Source of the DNA: an uncultured Myxococcales bacterium
GTDB taxonomy: Bacteria; Myxococcota; Myxococcia; Myxococcales; Myxococcaceae
Reading direction: 5' to 3'
NCBI GenBank assembly: GCA_937980205.1
Contig: CALJKW010000050.1
Coordinates: 124,001-188,000 of the forward strand
DNA length: 64,000 bases
Shown here: in pieces, positions 1-7,153 of the stretch
Layout of the letters: every line of letters starts with the position of its first letter
How positions within the stretch are numbered: the first letter of the stretch is position 1
The notes under the pieces: generated by a model
Database searches by the model: none
What the model was told of the DNA's origin: nothing
The model's input: only the letters and a program-made list of their open reading frames with translations
Made by a program: the position numbers and the translations under genes

Positions 1-1
1 C

Positions 2-40
2 GACCACACCGTGCTTCATCTCGAAGTCAGCGCCCCGTAG
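2..40 (+). CDS. Possible 3' end of a gene cut by the window edge
   Basis: One frame reads DHTVLHLEVSAP and then a TAG stop at 38-40. The alternating hydrophobic and polar residues look like the last beta-strand of a protein whose body lies to the left. Only 12 codons are visible, so this is a weak call. Bases 41-180 hold no gene I can support; only the ribosome-binding site of the next gene is recognisable at their end. Confidence 0.25.
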   Translation, partial: DHTVLHLEVSAP

Positions 41-180
41 GCGATCACCGGATCAACTGGCTTCGTGTGGGACACGGCTCTACTTCGTTGCGAGGCGCGT
101 CACGCCGTGTCGGCCGCGATCACAGTCGAGGTCCGCTGGCTTGCCAACGAAAGCGCAGGAGCAGTAGGAGCCCAAGCGCA

Positions 181-480
181 ATGAAAAGCTCCAGACTCTT
201 TCAGGCCATCGTCGTCATCGCAGTGAGCATGGGCGGAACCCTGGCGGGGTGTGGCGGGCTGCCGAGCGTCGACCTTCCTGACGGAGGGAGCGGCGGCGCC
301 GCCGGCGGCGTGAACGGCGCGGGCGGCTCGGGTGGCGGTACCATCGCCTCGGGCGGCGGCTCGGGCGGCTCCGGCGGAGGGACCGGCGGGTCCGGCGGCG
401 GAGCGATGCACGCTGGTGCGGACGCCGGCCAGGATGGCGGCCGCATGCTTCAAGACGGCGGCTGGGCGCCTACGAAGTAA
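181..480 (+). CDS. Small Gly/Ser-rich lipoprotein, function unknown
   Basis: A 99-residue predicted lipoprotein. The start at 181 is chosen because AGGAG lies 9 bases upstream and because it gives a clean signal peptide: KSSR, a hydrophobic run, then the lipobox LAGC near residue 22. Almost all of the mature part is low-complexity GGSGGG-type sequence with a short Asp/Gly tail. This kind of linker tethers folded domains to the envelope in many Myxococcota lipoproteins, but no folded domain is present here. The stop overlaps the start of the ferritin-like gene (TAATG), so the two are probably co-transcribed. It may be a spacer protein or a remnant; no enzymatic function is suggested. Confidence 0.6.
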   Translation: MKSSRLFQAIVVIAVSMGGTLAGCGGLPSVDLPDGGSGGAAGGVNGAGGSGGGTIASGGGSGGSGGGTGGSGGGAMHAGADAGQDGGRMLQDGGWAPTK

Positions 481-1256
481 TGACCGCTCAGCGATGGGGC
501 GGCAGGCTGACGAGTCGAGACCTGCCTGATCAGGACGAGACGATCGACAAGCTCGAGCCGGCTGTTCGTGAAGAGCTCGCTCAGCACTGGCTGGAGCGCG
601 CCGCCGCCGAGCGCCGCGTTGGCGATTCTTTCGGCGTGATCCGTGACACGCTCGAAGAGCTCGGCGCGGACCCGCAGCTGGTCGAGCTCGCCGAGCGCGC
701 CGTCGATGACGAAAGCCGGCACCAGGAGCTCTCACGGCTCGTGGCTTCCCGCTTCGCGGGCCGGGCGCTGCCCGCTCCGGCGCGCCTTCCCATTACCGTG
801 CCGCAGCATGAAGGCGCGACGGACACCGAGCGGCGCGTGTTCTGGGTCGTAGGTCAGTGTTGTCTCAACGAGACCATGGCGAGCGCGGTGCTCGAGGCAT
901 CGCTCGCGGTGACGACCGGGCCTTACGCCAAGGCGGCGCTTCGCGAGCTGCTGTCGGACGAGGTCGACCACGCTCGCCTCGGCTGGGCGTTTCTCGCCAC
1001 GGTCGATCGCGGGGCGAAAGACGCGGTCGCAAGGCGCGCCCTCGGGCTGACTCGCGCCAACGTGAAGATGTGGCGTGAGACGCCGCGCTCGTACCCCAGC
1101 CGCCCGGAGCTCGTGGAGCAGGGCGCGCTGACGCGCGACCTCATCGAGGGGGCGCTCCGCCTCGCCGTCCGCGACCTCGTCATTCCCGGCTTTCAGCAGC
1201 TGGGCCTCGACACCGCAGCGGTGTCAGCGTGGGTCGACGCTGGCGCGCCGACGTGA
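480..1256 (+). CDS. Ferritin-like diiron protein
   Basis: A 258-residue soluble protein with the ligand pattern of a ferritin-like four-helix diiron domain: E44, the ExxH pair E78/H81 (DDESRH), E131 (LNETMAS) and the ExxH pair E161/H164 (DEVDHARLGW). The order E, ExxH, E, ExxH is that of carboxylate-bridged diiron sites in rubrerythrin and ferritin relatives. The ligands are seen directly; the substrate is unknown. The TAATG overlap couples it to the lipoprotein upstream, and a multicopper oxidase follows 39 bases later, so a role in metal or oxidative stress fits the setting. No signal peptide is visible, so it is probably cytoplasmic. It could instead be a diiron oxygenase acting on a small molecule. 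Confidence 0.72.
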   Translation: MTAQRWGGRLTSRDLPDQDETIDKLEPAVREELAQHWLERAAAERRVGDSFGVIRDTLEELGADPQLVELAERAVDDESRHQELSRLVASRFAGRALPAPARLPITVPQHEGATDTERRVFWVVGQCCLNETMASAVLEASLAVTTGPYAKAALRELLSDEVDHARLGWAFLATVDRGAKDAVARRALGLTRANVKMWRETPRSYPSRPELVEQGALTRDLIEGALRLAVRDLVIPGFQQLGLDTAAVSAWVDAGAPT

Positions 1257-1295
1257 CCCCGTGACCGCAACTCGCCGTTCCCAACAACTGAACTG

Positions 1296-2675
1296 ATGAG
1301 ATACCTGATCCCCGCCCTGTGCCTCTTCGCCTGCGGTCCCCGCGGCGCCATGCTCGAGCTCCCGCTCGTCGACGTGCCTCTTGCGACCGACGTCGATGCG
1401 GACGCGAAGACCGTCAAGGTTCGGCTCATCGCGGGGGAGGGGAAGACCGAGTACCTCACCGGCAAGTCCGCCGACGTCTGGGCCTACCGCGACGCGGCGA
1501 ACGGCTCGGGCGTCGTCCCCGCGCCGACGATCGTCGCCAATCAGGGCGACACGATCGTCGTCGAGCTCGAGAATCAGCTCTCGGCGGCGACGACGATCCA
1601 CTGGCACGGCCTGCGCCTGCCCAACGCCGCAGACGGCTCGAACGCCAGCCAGGTCGCGGTGAAGCCCGGGGAGAAGTTTGAGTACCGCTTCGAGGCGAAG
1701 GACGTGGGCACCTTCTGGTACCACCCGCACGTGCGCGCGGATCTGCAGATCGAGAAAGGGTTGTACGGCGCCTTGATCGTCCGCGGCGCCAACGAGCCGG
1801 AGGTGGCCGCCGACCGCACGTTCATCCTCGACGACGTGAAGCTCGAGGCCAGCGGCAAGCTCTCGGAGACCACCGACCAGCTCGACATGATGCTGGGCCG
1901 GCAGGGCAACGTGCTGCTCGTGAACGGTCAGCGCAAGGCGGGCATCGAGGTGGCGAGCGGCAGCCGCGAGCGGTGGCGCTTCATCAACGCTGCCAATGGG
2001 CGTTACTTCAACCTCTCCCTTTCGGGCCACTCGTTCCTCGTCATCGCGTGGGACGGCGGCAAGCTCCCGAAGCCGTATCGGGTGGACTCGCTGCTCGTCG
2101 CTCCCGGCGAGCGCTACGAGATCCTCGTCGACTTCGATCAGAAGGAGGGCGGCTGGCTCAAGACGCTGCACTACGACCGCGGCCACGACATTCCGGATCC
2201 CGGCCCGCAGGATCTGCTGCAGGTCGCCTATGGTCCGTCTTCGAAGGCGGCCGGTGCGCTGCCGGGGACATGGCGCGACCTCACGCCTACGGCTGTGCCC
2301 GCCGCGACGCCAGTGAAGTCGTTCACGCTCGCCGAGCGCGACATGCCCGACGGGCCGGTCTTCTCCATCAACGATCGGTCATGGCCCTTCAACGACCCGG
2401 TGCTGGTGAAGAAGGGTGACCTGGAGATTTGGGAGATCGAGAACAAGTCCGAGATGGACCACCCGTTCCATCTCCACGGCATGTTCTTCGAGGTGCAGTC
2501 GCTCGATGGGCAGCCGCCGGCGCACTTCGGCCTCAAGGACACGGTCAACGTGCCGAAGGAGTCGAAGCTGCGGTTCGCGGTCCGCTACGAGGAGCTCGGC
2601 ATGTGGATGTACCACTGCCACATCCTCGAGCACGCCGAGCGCGGGATGATGGGCGAGCTTCGCGTCTCGCCCTGA
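1296..2675 (+). CDS. Lipoprotein multicopper oxidase (CueO/CotA-like)
   Basis: A 459-residue multicopper oxidase. All four copper-binding motifs are visible: HWHG (102-105), WYHPH (141-145), HPFHLHG (389-395) and HCHILEH (440-446), giving the type 1 site and the trinuclear cluster. The N-terminus is a short signal with Cys13 in a lipobox-like LCLFACG, so the enzyme is probably anchored on the periplasmic face. The family couples four one-electron oxidations to reduction of O2 to water. Beside cus-type copper efflux genes the likely role is Cu(I) oxidation, although phenols, Mn(II) or bilirubin are also family substrates. No Met-rich insert of the E. coli CueO type is seen. There is no strong Shine-Dalgarno before the ATG. 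Confidence 0.9.
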   Translation: MRYLIPALCLFACGPRGAMLELPLVDVPLATDVDADAKTVKVRLIAGEGKTEYLTGKSADVWAYRDAANGSGVVPAPTIVANQGDTIVVELENQLSAATTIHWHGLRLPNAADGSNASQVAVKPGEKFEYRFEAKDVGTFWYHPHVRADLQIEKGLYGALIVRGANEPEVAADRTFILDDVKLEASGKLSETTDQLDMMLGRQGNVLLVNGQRKAGIEVASGSRERWRFINAANGRYFNLSLSGHSFLVIAWDGGKLPKPYRVDSLLVAPGERYEILVDFDQKEGGWLKTLHYDRGHDIPDPGPQDLLQVAYGPSSKAAGALPGTWRDLTPTAVPAATPVKSFTLAERDMPDGPVFSINDRSWPFNDPVLVKKGDLEIWEIENKSEMDHPFHLHGMFFEVQSLDGQPPAHFGLKDTVNVPKESKLRFAVRYEELGMWMYHCHILEHAERGMMGELRVSP

Positions 2676-2688
2676 GCTCGAAGCGCGT

Positions 2689-3033
2689 TCAGGGCGCGTT
2701 GAAGGTGACTTCGTTCGACGGCACGCCCGACGCGTGGCCCGCCGACCCGACGGCCATCACGCGGTAGACGTACGTCGTACCCGAGGTGACCGGTGCGTCG
2801 TGGTACTGCGTCGTGTCGAACGGCACGGTGCCGACGGTCGCGAACGAGCCGGTGCCGGTCTTTCGCTCGATCATGAACTGCGCTTCGTTCGTGGAGTTGT
2901 CCTTCCACGTGAGGTGCGCGCCGCCACTGAGTGGCTCCGCCTTGAGGTCCGACGGCGCGGCAGGACCGCTCATACCGCCGCACGCCGCGGCGAGTGCTGC
3001 GAGGACGAGGATTGTACGGGTCATGCCGGTCAT
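2689..3033 (-). CDS. Small fibronectin type III lipoprotein
   Basis: The protein has about 114 residues. After a signal peptide and lipobox (ALAAACGG), nearly all of the mature part is one fibronectin type III domain. Typical features are the PAAPSDLKAEP opening strand, LTWKDNSTNEAQF in the middle, and a closing TTYVYRVMAVGSAG segment. Such domains act as binding or spacer modules on extracellular proteins. ATG codons at 3033 and 3024 are both possible; longer forms would run into the gene upstream. Its stop lies only 13 bases from the convergent stop of the multicopper oxidase. It probably forms a short unit with the amidase gene upstream. Its binding partner is unknown. Confidence 0.65.
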   Translation of the reverse strand: MTGMTRTILVLAALAAACGGMSGPAAPSDLKAEPLSGGAHLTWKDNSTNEAQFMIERKTGTGSFATVGTVPFDTTQYHDAPVTSGTTYVYRVMAVGSAGHASGVPSNEVTFNAP

Positions 3034-3058
3034 AGGCCGGACATCGGCCAGCGTGACA

Positions 3059-3793
3059 TCACGTCGCGCGCCGAACCGCTGCCCGAATGCGGCCGAAGTC
3101 GAAGTTCGCGGCAGGGTCGATCTTTCGCCCACGGGGGAGCGCGACGTCTTTGTGTCCGACCAGGTTCTGCATCGGCACCTTGTACGTCTTCATCAGCCAC
3201 GGCACGAGCTGCTCCAGGGCGCGGTACTGCGCCTCGGTGAACGGCGTCTTGCCGTCCCCGGCGTTCGTGATCTCTATGCCGATCGATCGTGCGTTCACGC
3301 TCGGCGAGCTGTCGCCGCGCAGCGCAGAGACGCCGGCGTGCCAGGCTTTACGCCCGTCTTTGACCAGCTGGTAGATCTTCCCGTCGCGGCCGATGAGGTA
3401 GTGGGCACTCACCTGTGCAGAGGGGCTGCGCAGCGTGGCCAGGTCTGCGGCCGTGTTGTTCGACGCTGTGTGGTGCAGCACCACGGTGTCGATGTCGGCG
3501 CCCTCCCGAGAGCTCTCGTTGGGCGAGGGCTTCCAGATGACCGGCGGCTTCTGGACCTTGCCGCCGCTGTTGCGCTCTTGCGCGCGGGCGCCTTCTGTGA
3601 ACGCGTCGTCACGGGTCGGGTGCGGCCGGGGCCGATCGGCGAACTGGTCTCGCCCCACGATGTGCAGCCTGGCGCCTGCCCGAATCAGGTTCGGGTTCTC
3701 GATGTGGTTGGCCCTCGCCAATGCGGCCACCGTCGTATCGAAGCGACGGGCCAGCGCCGACAGCGTGTCACCCCGTTTGATCTGGTAGTCCAT
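3059..3793 (-). CDS. LysM + N-acetylmuramoyl-L-alanine amidase (amidase_2/AmpD-like)
   Basis: A 244-residue protein. Residues 1-45 are a LysM peptidoglycan-binding domain (DYQIKRGDTLSALARRF through RAGARLHIV). A linker follows, then an amidase_2 zinc hydrolase domain from about residue 95. Zinc ligands are visible as the first His of TVVLHHTAS and the His of LVGHKDV, with the Asp of RGRKIDP completing the AmpD-like set. The family cleaves the amide between N-acetylmuramic acid and L-Ala of peptidoglycan. ATG 3793 is preferred over an upstream GTG at 3814 because the LysM begins right there. No signal peptide is evident, so it may act in the cytoplasm, be released on lysis, or use another export route. 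Cell-wall recycling or remodelling is the likely role. Confidence 0.85.
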   Translation of the reverse strand: MDYQIKRGDTLSALARRFDTTVAALARANHIENPNLIRAGARLHIVGRDQFADRPRPHPTRDDAFTEGARAQERNSGGKVQKPPVIWKPSPNESSREGADIDTVVLHHTASNNTAADLATLRSPSAQVSAHYLIGRDGKIYQLVKDGRKAWHAGVSALRGDSSPSVNARSIGIEITNAGDGKTPFTEAQYRALEQLVPWLMKTYKVPMQNLVGHKDVALPRGRKIDPAANFDFGRIRAAVRRAT

Positions 3794-3969
3794 GTGCGTT
3801 TGTCGAACGGGCACACCAGTGCGACTTGGGTCTCGTCAGCCAAGTCCGTTGACGGATCGCCGCGATTTTTCGATTCCTTTCGCGGCTGGATCCGTGAACG
3901 CGCGCGTCACACTGAAGCAGTCCATGCAACACTCTGGATTTATTGACGTTTCGACTTGATCTGCGAGGG

Positions 3970-3999
3970 TTGACCCTGGTAGCAGGAGACCTCCACACT
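3970..3999 (+). promoter_or_regulatory. Weak candidate promoter for the RiPP locus
   Basis: The divergent region 3794-4034 must contain the start signal of the precursor operon. The best sigma-70-like pair I can see is TTGACC at 3970-3975 and CACACT at 3994-3999 with an 18-base spacer, about 35 bases before the precursor ATG. The -10 matches only three of six positions, so the call is tentative. No sigma-54 motif was found here. Confidence 0.2.
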
Positions 4000-4034
4000 T
4001 GGCGGTGGAAAACCCGAAGTAGAGAGGACACACC

Positions 4035-4160
4035 ATGAACACTGTTGAGACCGAAGTCGTCGAGCCTGTTGTTCTCCCGGAGCCGCGCATCGAGGAGCTC
4101 GAAGAGGAGTTCGCGTCGCTCGGCTGCTCGTGCGATCGCACGTTCGGCGACGCAGACTGA
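4035..4160 (+). CDS. RiPP (TOMM-type) precursor peptide, 41 residues
   Basis: A 41-residue peptide with a good ribosome-binding site (AGAGAGGA, about 6 bases before the ATG). The first two thirds are acidic and lack Cys, Ser and Gly (PEPRIEELEEEF), as expected of a leader read by an RRE domain. The C-terminal part is SLGCSCDRTFGDAD, with two Cys, two Ser and one Thr as possible azoline sites. The YcaO gene begins 24 bases downstream in the same direction, which is the standard position of a thiazole/oxazole-modified microcin precursor. The core is unusually short and ends in an acidic tail. There is no GG cleavage motif. Which residues are modified and where the leader is removed cannot be read from the sequence. 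I do not recognise the peptide family. Confidence 0.75.
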   Translation: MNTVETEVVEPVVLPEPRIEELEEEFASLGCSCDRTFGDAD

Positions 4161-4184
4161 GTCCTGCCGCACGTCTTTGAGCTG

Positions 4185-6188
4185 ATGCGGCGAGACGAGC
4201 TCCCCCGGTACCGGATCTCACCGGGGACCACCTTGTTCGCGATGTCCGACGGCCTTTGGGCCGCCGGGCATCGGATGCGCAAGGTGGATCTGGGGAGCCG
4301 CGAGTTCGAACGGGAGCTCGTCTCGCGCCTCACCAGCGGCAAGCCGCTCGACGAGCTTGCCAGGAAGTACAGCGAGGGCTCGGTCTCTCGCGCGATGACG
4401 GCGTTGGTTCACGCTGGGATCATTGCCCCGGTCCCGATGACGACGCTGTTCGCAAACCTCGTCGGTAAACCAGACCTCACCACCGACCTTCGAGCTGCGC
4501 GCGAGATCACGACGCCGCAAGAGGTCCGGGCCGCCGATCTCCTGCTCGTTGCAGCGGACGGCGCCAGCGAGAAGCTGCGCGACTTCCTCGCCGCAGCGCG
4601 CGGGGCTGGCATGCCCGTGCTGGGGGCATGGCTCTCGGGCGCTGCATCCATGGCGTTCGCCTACGACGACGGCGTGTCGAGACCGTGCATCCACTGCGCC
4701 CTCATGTTCGACGCGTCTTCGCGCAGCGCGTCGGGCCGAGTCGACGCGTTCGTCGACGGCAGGAAGTCGCGCTTCGACGCCCGCGCCGTCGGGGTTGGCG
4801 ACCGGGCGCCTCTGGAACGGCTGATGTTCGGGTGGCTCGGCGCACTCGCGCAGCCCGGCGCCGTGCGGCCGTCGCCGGGACGTGCGCTCGCGCTCGATGC
4901 GTCGGACTGGAAGACGTCGTGGGAGGCCTATTCCGCGCATCCCTCCTGCGATTGCGTTGGTCCGAGCAAGCCCACTGAGCCCGGGCCAGCGAGCTGGGAA
5001 GAGGCGCGCCGCCGCCGCTTCACGCCCGTCGTCTGCATCGACCCCGGAGGCCCTGGCCGTCCGGCCCGCGCGCTGTTTCGACAGTCGCGTCGGGCATCGG
5101 ACCAGACCCTCGAGGATTTCGGGGTCACCAACGCGACTGGCGAGAACGCCACGCTGCGCGCCTTCGCCGAGGGCGTGGAACGGTTCTGCATGCTGCACGC
5201 GTGGCCCGACGTGGCGGCGACGCCGCGGCTGCGACTCGAAGAGCCTGCCCTGGATCACGACGGCTTGATGTCGTTGCTCTTCCGCGAAGAGGAGTACCGG
5301 GTACCGGGCTTCCGTCACCCACGGTACTCGACGGACCTCGCGCTCGATTGGTCTTGGGCCACCGAGCTGCGCACGGGCCATCGCCTGCTCGTGCCGACCT
5401 GCCTCGTCGGCCGGCCGTCGAAGGGAACTCCGCGCCTGGTCGATGCCTCCTCGAACGGGTATGCGGCGCACACGGACAAGGAGCGAGCGACCCAGGCTGC
5501 GCTGCTCGAGGTGATCGAGCGCGATGCGGTGCTGCGCGCGTGGTACCTCAGCCGTCCGATGCCGCTCATCGGCGCCGACCTGCCCATCGCGCTTCCCCAG
5601 CCGGGCATCGAAGTCCGCTGCTTTCTCGCCAGCTCCGACGTCGACCTGCCCGTCGTGCTCGCCGTCGCGCGCCTTCCCGATGGAAGCCTGCGCGCCGCAG
5701 CCGCGGCTGACGTGAGCTTCGCAGAGGCGTGGCGCAAGGTGGGCATCGAGCTGCAGTCCGGCCTCGAGGCGATCGGAGCGCCGCGCGCCGGCCCGCCCTC
5801 GGACCTCAACGACCCCATGCGCCGAGATGGGCCGTTGGACCAGCTGAAGTACTACCTCGACCCCGAGCACACGAGGCCAGCGATCGACTACCTCTGGAAA
5901 ATGAATGAACGCGTGGACAGCGCATCGCTCGTCGAGCGGTGGCCGCGGCGCGATGACGCCTCCGAGTGGATCCGCGAAGCGTTGGAGCGCGCCGGTTGGA
6001 GCGCCTGGGTCATCGACCGGAGCTTGCCCGACGTCTTCGGCCCCAAGTGGCACGTCGTCCGGGTGCTCGTTCCCGGCGCCGTCGAGATCTCGTGGGGTCA
6101 GCCCTACCGTCGGCTGGCGAGCCCCCGCATCACCGGCCCTCTGGCAAGCGGCGCGGTGCTGAATCCGCTGCCGCACGTGATCGCGTGA
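4185..6188 (+). CDS. Fused RRE / ThiF-like (C) + YcaO (D) azoline-forming cyclodehydratase
   Basis: A 667-residue fused cyclodehydratase. Residues 5-80 look like a winged-helix RiPP recognition element (PRYRISPG...FERELVSRLTSG...HAGII). Residues 85-265 match the degenerate E1/ThiF-like partner domain, with likely zinc ligands C168, C171, C255 and C257 (PCIHC and SCDC). From about residue 275 the YcaO domain follows: FAEGVERF near 330 and SNGYAAHTDKERATQAALLEVIERDA near 423-448 are the ATP/Mg-binding Glu-rich helices. The protein ends in NPLPHVIA, resembling the Pro-rich C-terminus of azoline-forming YcaOs. The family activates a peptide amide with ATP so Cys, Ser or Thr can cyclise to an azoline. 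The next gene overlaps its stop by GTGA. No protease or transporter lies nearby. Confidence 0.9.
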   Translation: MRRDELPRYRISPGTTLFAMSDGLWAAGHRMRKVDLGSREFERELVSRLTSGKPLDELARKYSEGSVSRAMTALVHAGIIAPVPMTTLFANLVGKPDLTTDLRAAREITTPQEVRAADLLLVAADGASEKLRDFLAAARGAGMPVLGAWLSGAASMAFAYDDGVSRPCIHCALMFDASSRSASGRVDAFVDGRKSRFDARAVGVGDRAPLERLMFGWLGALAQPGAVRPSPGRALALDASDWKTSWEAYSAHPSCDCVGPSKPTEPGPASWEEARRRRFTPVVCIDPGGPGRPARALFRQSRRASDQTLEDFGVTNATGENATLRAFAEGVERFCMLHAWPDVAATPRLRLEEPALDHDGLMSLLFREEEYRVPGFRHPRYSTDLALDWSWATELRTGHRLLVPTCLVGRPSKGTPRLVDASSNGYAAHTDKERATQAALLEVIERDAVLRAWYLSRPMPLIGADLPIALPQPGIEVRCFLASSDVDLPVVLAVARLPDGSLRAAAAADVSFAEAWRKVGIELQSGLEAIGAPRAGPPSDLNDPMRRDGPLDQLKYYLDPEHTRPAIDYLWKMNERVDSASLVERWPRRDDASEWIREALERAGWSAWVIDRSLPDVFGPKWHVVRVLVPGAVEISWGQPYRRLASPRITGPLASGAVLNPLPHVIA

Positions 6189-7153
6189 GGCTTCGCGCGC
6201 TGGCCGTGGGAAGCGGGTGGGGCGCGCATGCCGCGCGCGTGTTTGCCTCGGACGATCGCATTCAGCTGTGCGGTCTGGTCGGCACCGGCTCTGATCGCAG
6301 CGAGGCGCTGGCGAAGGAGCTCAATGTCCCCCTCTTCACCGAGCTGTCCGCGGCGATCGCGAGCGTATCTCCACAGGTGGCGTCGGTGGCCGTGCACGAG
6401 ACGCGTAACGTGATGCTCGTCGAGCAGCTGCTCGGCCGCGGGTGCCACGTGCTGTGTTCGCACCCGGTCGCGACCGCGGCCGACGACGTGGCGCGGCTTG
6501 GGGCCCTCGCTCGCTCTCAGCAGGTCCTCGCGGCCACCGACTATTCGTTGCGGTTGTGTCCTGCGTACGCAGCTGCGCGCGACGAGCTGTCTCGAAGCGG
6601 AACATTGCTTCGCGTCACCATCGAGTCGCCGAGTCGCACCATGGTCATCGGCATCGACATGGCTCTCGATCTTGCGGGCCCGGCCGAGCGCGCGTTCGTG
6701 GCGGCGCGCTACCCGGCCGAGCTCAAGGAGCGGCGGTCGCGGCACCCGAAGGCCTTTGCGCCCACCGTGCTGATCGAGCACCGCTCTGGCGTCGTGACGA
6801 CGATCGTGCCCGTCCCTCAAGCGGATCCCGCTCAGGCCTACCGGGTGGTGCTCAGCTCCGAGCGAGCGAGCATTCGTCTCGCGTTGCCCGACGGCGGCGC
6901 GCGGCGCGTTCAGTATCTGGGCAAGGGTGAAGTGCAAGAGCGCGAGCTGGCCCCGACAGATGCCGTGCGACGACCTCCGGTCGAGCTCTACGGAGCACCG
7001 ATGAAGACGCTCGTCTCGAAGTTCGTCGACGCCGTCGTGCGCGGTGGTGGGGTGCACGCGCCGTTCGACGCGGAAGTGTCGGTGCGGGCGACCTGGGAGG
7101 CGTTCGAGCGCTCCGTCGCCGAGCAGCGCCCGGCCGTAGTCAGGGCTCCTTGA
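6185..7153 (+). CDS. Gfo/Idh/MocA-fold oxidoreductase resembling thiazolinyl imide reductase
   Basis: A 322-residue protein that begins at GTG 6185 inside the stop of the YcaO gene, so it is translationally coupled. The N-terminus is a nucleotide-binding Rossmann fold (RALAVGSGWGAHAARVF). The stretch LCGLVGTGSDRSEALAKEL and the later HVLCSHPVA align by eye with the PchG/Irp3 thiazolinyl imide reductases, where the usual EKP motif of the superfamily is replaced by an EHP-like one. Those enzymes use NADPH to reduce a thiazoline to a thiazolidine. Here it stands in place of the flavin dehydrogenase usual in TOMM loci, so I infer that it reduces an azoline of the precursor. It could instead act on a different imine. 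Its 3' end overlaps the convergent regulator gene by 14 bases. Confidence 0.7.
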   Translation: MRLRALAVGSGWGAHAARVFASDDRIQLCGLVGTGSDRSEALAKELNVPLFTELSAAIASVSPQVASVAVHETRNVMLVEQLLGRGCHVLCSHPVATAADDVARLGALARSQQVLAATDYSLRLCPAYAAARDELSRSGTLLRVTIESPSRTMVIGIDMALDLAGPAERAFVAARYPAELKERRSRHPKAFAPTVLIEHRSGVVTTIVPVPQADPAQAYRVVLSSERASIRLALPDGGARRVQYLGKGEVQERELAPTDAVRRPPVELYGAPMKTLVSKFVDAVVRGGGVHAPFDAEVSVRATWEAFERSVAEQRPAVVRAP

